From the NCBI RefSeq assembly GCF_001039355.2, contig NW_019775454.1, positions 186,001 through 250,000 on the forward strand: 64,000 nucleotides of DNA, given 5' to 3'. The notes below the pieces were generated by a model that was given only the letters and a program-made list of their open reading frames with translations, was not told where the DNA came from and made no database searches. Made by a program: the position numbers and the translations under genes. Positions 59,701 to 64,000 of the stretch are shown in pieces; within the stretch, counting starts at the first letter, position 1; each line of letters starts with the position of its first letter. Source of the stretch: Lingula anatina (Eukaryota > Brachiopoda > Lingulata > Lingulida > Lingulidae).

Positions 59701-62700
59701 TCATTCATTCCTACTATAACCAGACATGAATCCTTAAACCACAATTTCCATTAAATTTCATCATGTAGTAACTAATACAAGTATCATAAATAGCAAGCAA
59801 ATGAAAAATTTAGAATCAGTGCCCTGGCTAATTAATTAACCATTTCCCAGTGTTAAAAAGAGTTCCTGCCACCACCAAATGCATCAAACTAAACCACACA
59901 GTGTGCTGCTAAACATAGGCAGCTCCTGCATAAGACAAAATTATTTCAGCAACATGTGTAAACTAAAAGTAGAAGCAACGTGTGGTAATGTTGAATAGAA
60001 AAAACCTTCTCATCTGGTGATGGGGAAGTGGCAATTGATGACGCCGACGTTTCAGAGCCAACACTGATGACCTTATGGCGAGGACTTTCCTCAATCTGTC
60101 AAACAAACATACCTCTAGGTGTCAGTTGTATTACTACCAAACATATGCCATGGCCAAACTGAACTATATTGCAATATATACATATATGAATATTCTTATA
60201 AAAATTAAAAACAATCTTCTACTAATACATCAGAAAATACAATAAATTCTACACAGCTGTCAAAAAAGTGACAAAAATTCTAAACACTATTATTGATTAA
60301 ACAACAAATATACTATAATATGAATTTGTAAAAGCAGACTTGCAAAGCTGGTGTCAATATGAAGAGAATCTGCAGCCAATAGAGTTTTGACTTACTTTCC
60401 ATAAACAGCAAGCAATTAAAAAAAAAGCCATAACTAATACACACAGCAAAAATATAACAATGATACTTATACACGGACATTGAAAAGAAAGCTCAACACA
60501 TCATTCCAAACCAGCCTCAAATTGCATGGCTGAGTCTGCAGATGAAACTGCATCATGGCATACCCTGTGTATAGAGTTGAAAGTATGGCATCAAAATTTC
60601 ATGTTTGTCCGTTTAATTGGGGCCAAAAACTCTTTCCAGAGACTGATTAAAAGTGGACATTTCAAAATGTGTGATTCTTGTGTCCACAGTTAAAACAGAT
60701 AGTGCTTATGTGTTGGTCTGCCCATATTGCTCCTTTAAATGTTGTTCTGGACGAAAGACTCAGAGAAGTCATACAAAGCACAAAGACAAATGCAAAATGT
60801 ACTTAATCATTATGAAATTAAATACAAGTACATGCAACTGGTCATGGTCCCAGTAAAAAAGATCTGATGGACAAAAGGAAAAATTAAATGCATAAATATA
60901 AATCAACAGATATCATGATCATTCCTTAGCAGAAATAAAAACATTCAAGTCATTTTTATAGTACATAGAGAGGTATGGATACAGATGGTAAAGTTTCCGG
61001 AGAGTACAAGTGTGTGTAAAGGCATACTGAGGCAGCGAGACAGCTGAAATCAACAGAGAAATATGAAAAATAAAAAATTATAATAAAAACAGGCACAAAG
61101 AGAAGAAATGGCACAGGGGTGAAGGGCAATAGAAGAGGGGGATATATGGACATGTTCCAAAGTAGGCGACAACATTTAAAAACACCGAACTACACACCGC
61201 CGTGGTCGTGGTGGTCTCAGTGTACATTTCAGCGGTCACATAACTCTCGGTGGTGATGGAGTCTTGCTGCGCGTGGAGATCATCTACCCCCTCGACCAGA
61301 TTATTACTGGCCACGTCAAGCTGGATAGAATTCTCAGAACTAGAGCGACTACTTCCAGAGGAGGAAGAATTAGTGGCTGAGGTGCCATGTGCTGGGGAAG
61401 TAGTGGTAGTAGTGGTGATCAGAATCTGTAATGAGAACCAAAGATGCCACACCACAATAAAAACAAGTGCAGCAGCCAGCTGTGGAATAATAGAGAGAGG
61501 AATACTGAGTGTGTGTGGAGATTAAAACAAGTCATTCAAATATGACAAAGAGAGAATGAGAAGATAGAAAACAAAACAAACTGGGTGCCACCTGAAATGA
61601 AACATATCTTGAAGAAGCAAAATGCTGATCAAAATAAAGAAGAGATATGACATCTTGGTAAAATGGCTGAACAGTATGAAGAACAACTCCCTGCCATTTT
61701 CATACACATTGTGATGAATTGGAGTGCATTTGAGAAATTCCAGACTCATCTGCTGAGATGACCTTAATCTGCATACCCAAACACCACCCTGACGCTGAAA
61801 TAGTACTGACACCTTGTAATATAAAACAAGACCAATATATACTGAAATGTGCTGCTTTCTTTCCTGCTCCCCCCAGCCACGGCAGTGTATCACAACAGTA
61901 TGTACACAACATAAACCACCTGACCTACAACTAAGGAGATATACATGTTTATTAGACAAAACTAAGACAGTGCTAATTACAAAGTGGCACTATTCTAGCA
62001 AGCCTACTCTACTCACCACCACCTAGGAAAAGAAACCAACGTGAGTACGGAAAGTGAATGGGATTGACAAAGCTGTTTCTATGGTGACACAAAGATGTAA
62101 ATTGGTCTTTTTTTCCAGACACGGGATCATAATTTCAAATTTGAGATTTCACCTGAGAACAGCTTTATCAAGTCCCTTGTGAAAATGATTAAATGATAGT
62201 AATAACCAAAAGAACCCAGAGAGATAAAAAGTGGAAGAAAATGGTGTATAAGTAGAGGTTTCAAAGAAAGAATATTCACCCTTTTCTTCTCCAGGTGTTC
62301 TGTTGATGGGTCATAACGGTCATCATCGTCATCACCTTCCCCTTGTCCTCCCTGGAAAGTGAACAAACACAGTCTGATGACTACCATACATGCCATCCCT
62401 ATGAAGTCAGCGGATTCCAGGCAAGTATTAAATGGATTTATTACTACTAGGAATAGACTGATAAAGTAGACTTTGCTATGTTTTAAAACATAAAAGAAAG
62501 ACAAAAGCAGAAACCACTGAAAATCATAAATAGTACCGCCACCTCAAAATTAAAGCCATGTACTGTTGATAATTAATTTGTTATATATTAAAACATTCTA
62601 CATAAAAATATCACTGAAAGCACCACCACCTCAGACCAGTCAAAAAGAACCAATCTTCACTAACCCCCCTCTAATCTAACCAAGAACTAAAAGCACATGT

Positions 62701-63838
62701 ACATAAAATAATAATAATGTATACAGTATAAATGAATAAGCTTCAGCTAAATTTTCAAATCTCCACTCAGGCAACCACACCCTAAAAAATTATGAAGAAG
62801 AACTAAATGTTAGTCAGTGTAATAGTTTTGAAAACCTCTGCTGAGTCTAGCAGCTTGACAATATAGTGCTACAGGTTGGACCAAGTCATGGAGCACTATG
62901 GTCAAAGTAAATGATCTAACCAGAAAGGCTGCAGGTTGCTGTGTTAGGGAAATCTATCCAGAATGGCAAGTACTGCTACATATACAAGGACAATACTCAT
63001 AATAATGGAGACAGTCCTACTTATGTGCACTACAATGGATGCACACCGTATGTCAAGCAGGCAACCTCTGCTTCTATAAAAAGAAATAATGTTAACTAAA
63101 AGAAAAAACACCCCATAGAAAAAACCTAGTTAAACAGAGGGAAGAAAAGAGGGTTAGGTTGATATATCGAGTAGTTCAGTAAAAAATCTCAATAACATAT
63201 AATGAGTCCCCAAGCAAGCACCTCTTGTCGTCTCTTGAGCTCTTGGATTAAGTCTCGGTTCTGTCTGTCTGGCTGTTGACCAGGATAATGATAGCCATCT
63301 GGATGACCACCCTGAAAATGGCACCTTGGCTAGTCCATCAAGTGGTTAGAAATAAGCATTATACAGCATTCAGAACTAAACATTAGTTTTTTTTTTAGTT
63401 AAGGCAGTTTTAGAAAGTCAAGACGAGGCGAATAAAAGAAAAAAAAATATGGCAAATGTATTGACAAATCATCAGTAATTGATAAGAGACTTACAAGAAG
63501 GTTATAATGCTGTTGATTTTAACTGTTTATTGATGGCAATAAATTTGGTACATTCTACAAATTAAGGCCAGAGTTTTTCTACACAATCTCAATCTAACTA
63601 CATTAAACACCATGTAATTTGAATCAAATTTGATCAACTTTTAATATTTATGAACATCATCATGAACTTATAACAAACTTCACTAAAGTTGTTAGGTCAC
63701 CCTGTTAATAAAACCAAAATCAAATGAATGTTAGTATGTAAGAATAGAAATATAAAACATCAGAATGCAAACCTTTCTTCTCATCTCCAAGGTGTCCTGG
63801 TTTTCATAGCCTGGTCCATAGCGACTGTCATAGCCATA
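56758..63838 (-). CDS. Band 4.1-like protein, C-terminal part (partial, continues past the window)
   Basis: Nine minus-strand exons, all phase 0: 63773-63838, 63222-63311, 62280-62351, 61198-61425, 60006-60095, 59017-59151, 57810-58016, 57144-57233, 56758-56865. The last three form the 4.1 C-terminal domain: a DVPLVKTQSRTVTYSSSGDG segment, PGELVSSQ, the ETTIQRKITIT strand with ELDHDK, then LAEAIANVT and a final acidic tail. This matches vertebrate EPB41 proteins (VPIVHTETKTITY, RIEKRIVITGD, DHDQ). The exons before it encode low-complexity Ser/Thr and acidic linkers (GDDDDDRYDP, a TTTTTT run). Band 4.1 proteins tie membrane proteins to spectrin-actin; the FERM and spectrin-actin domains should lie beyond 64000. 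It could equally be called coracle-like. The donor of 60006-60095 (GTTTTT) is weak. Confidence 0.85.
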
Positions 63839-64000
63839 CTGGAATTACAATTGATTTCAAACAATTAACTTTAACCCAAATGATACCTTTTCTTTATTTT
63901 TTTCCAATTTTCTTTTTTCTGAAATACTACTGACTGACTATAGAGAACTATACTAAAAGATATTTGGATTGTCACATCTATGTCGTATGGGCTAAAGATA

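Overview
This window is animal nuclear DNA: AT-rich, intron-dense and full of transposon relics. It looks like a highly heterozygous marine invertebrate, probably a lophotrochozoan such as a mollusc, annelid or brachiopod; the species cannot be fixed from sequence alone. The evidence is many short GT-AG exons, clear orthologs of metazoan genes (CACHD1, SPO11, band 4.1, a MUS81-like nuclease), a DIRS-type retrotransposon, and small G-rich foldback elements.

Layout. (1) 247-6774, minus strand: an 11-exon gene for a MUS81-like ERCC4 nuclease of 895 residues. In place of the usual C-terminal HhH domain it has a long disordered tail that ends in a CUE domain and a SUMO-interaction-like motif. (2) 6.8-12.3 kb: repeat-rich DNA with a 135-base N gap, four G-rich foldback elements, an orphan start exon and a small tandem array of exon-like units. 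(3) 12322-29797, plus strand: a complete 30-exon CACHD1 ortholog of 1357 residues. Its intron 24 carries a decayed DIRS-like retrotransposon with perfect 85-bp inverted ends, next to a second foldback element. The 3' end carries a 35-bp minisatellite that begins in the last codons. (4) 31.2-33.6 kb: mostly featureless. (5) 33640-36846, minus strand: two genes for secreted, cysteine-rich, pacifastin-like multi-domain proteins. (6) SPO11, minus strand: complete at 46801-54690 (13 exons, 408 residues), plus a partial second copy at 38461-42800. (7) 56758-63838, minus strand: the 3' nine exons of a band 4.1 gene, which runs off the right edge.

The most important caution concerns assembly. Seven single N characters (10359, 11945, 15323, 27058, 38987, 42899, 52545) behave like contig joins. 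Four of them have near-identical sequence on both sides that has not been merged. The largest case makes 34534-42898 and 42901-about 52190 look like a tandem duplication of a pacifastin gene plus most of SPO11. It is better read as two haplotypes laid end to end, which makes it a useful allele comparison: a TA-flanked foldback element is present only in copy A and a CCTCC-type element only in copy B.

The genes do not form one pathway. SPO11 and the MUS81-like nuclease both act on DNA in recombination, but they are about 40 kb apart with unrelated genes between. CACHD1 (membrane, calcium-channel modulator family) and band 4.1 (membrane skeleton) are independent. The most novel-looking items are the nuclease-CUE-SIM architecture, the pacifastin-like genes with furin-like sites and a possible alternative 3' end, and a 36-bp repeat that duplicates a CACHD1 splice donor in frame.
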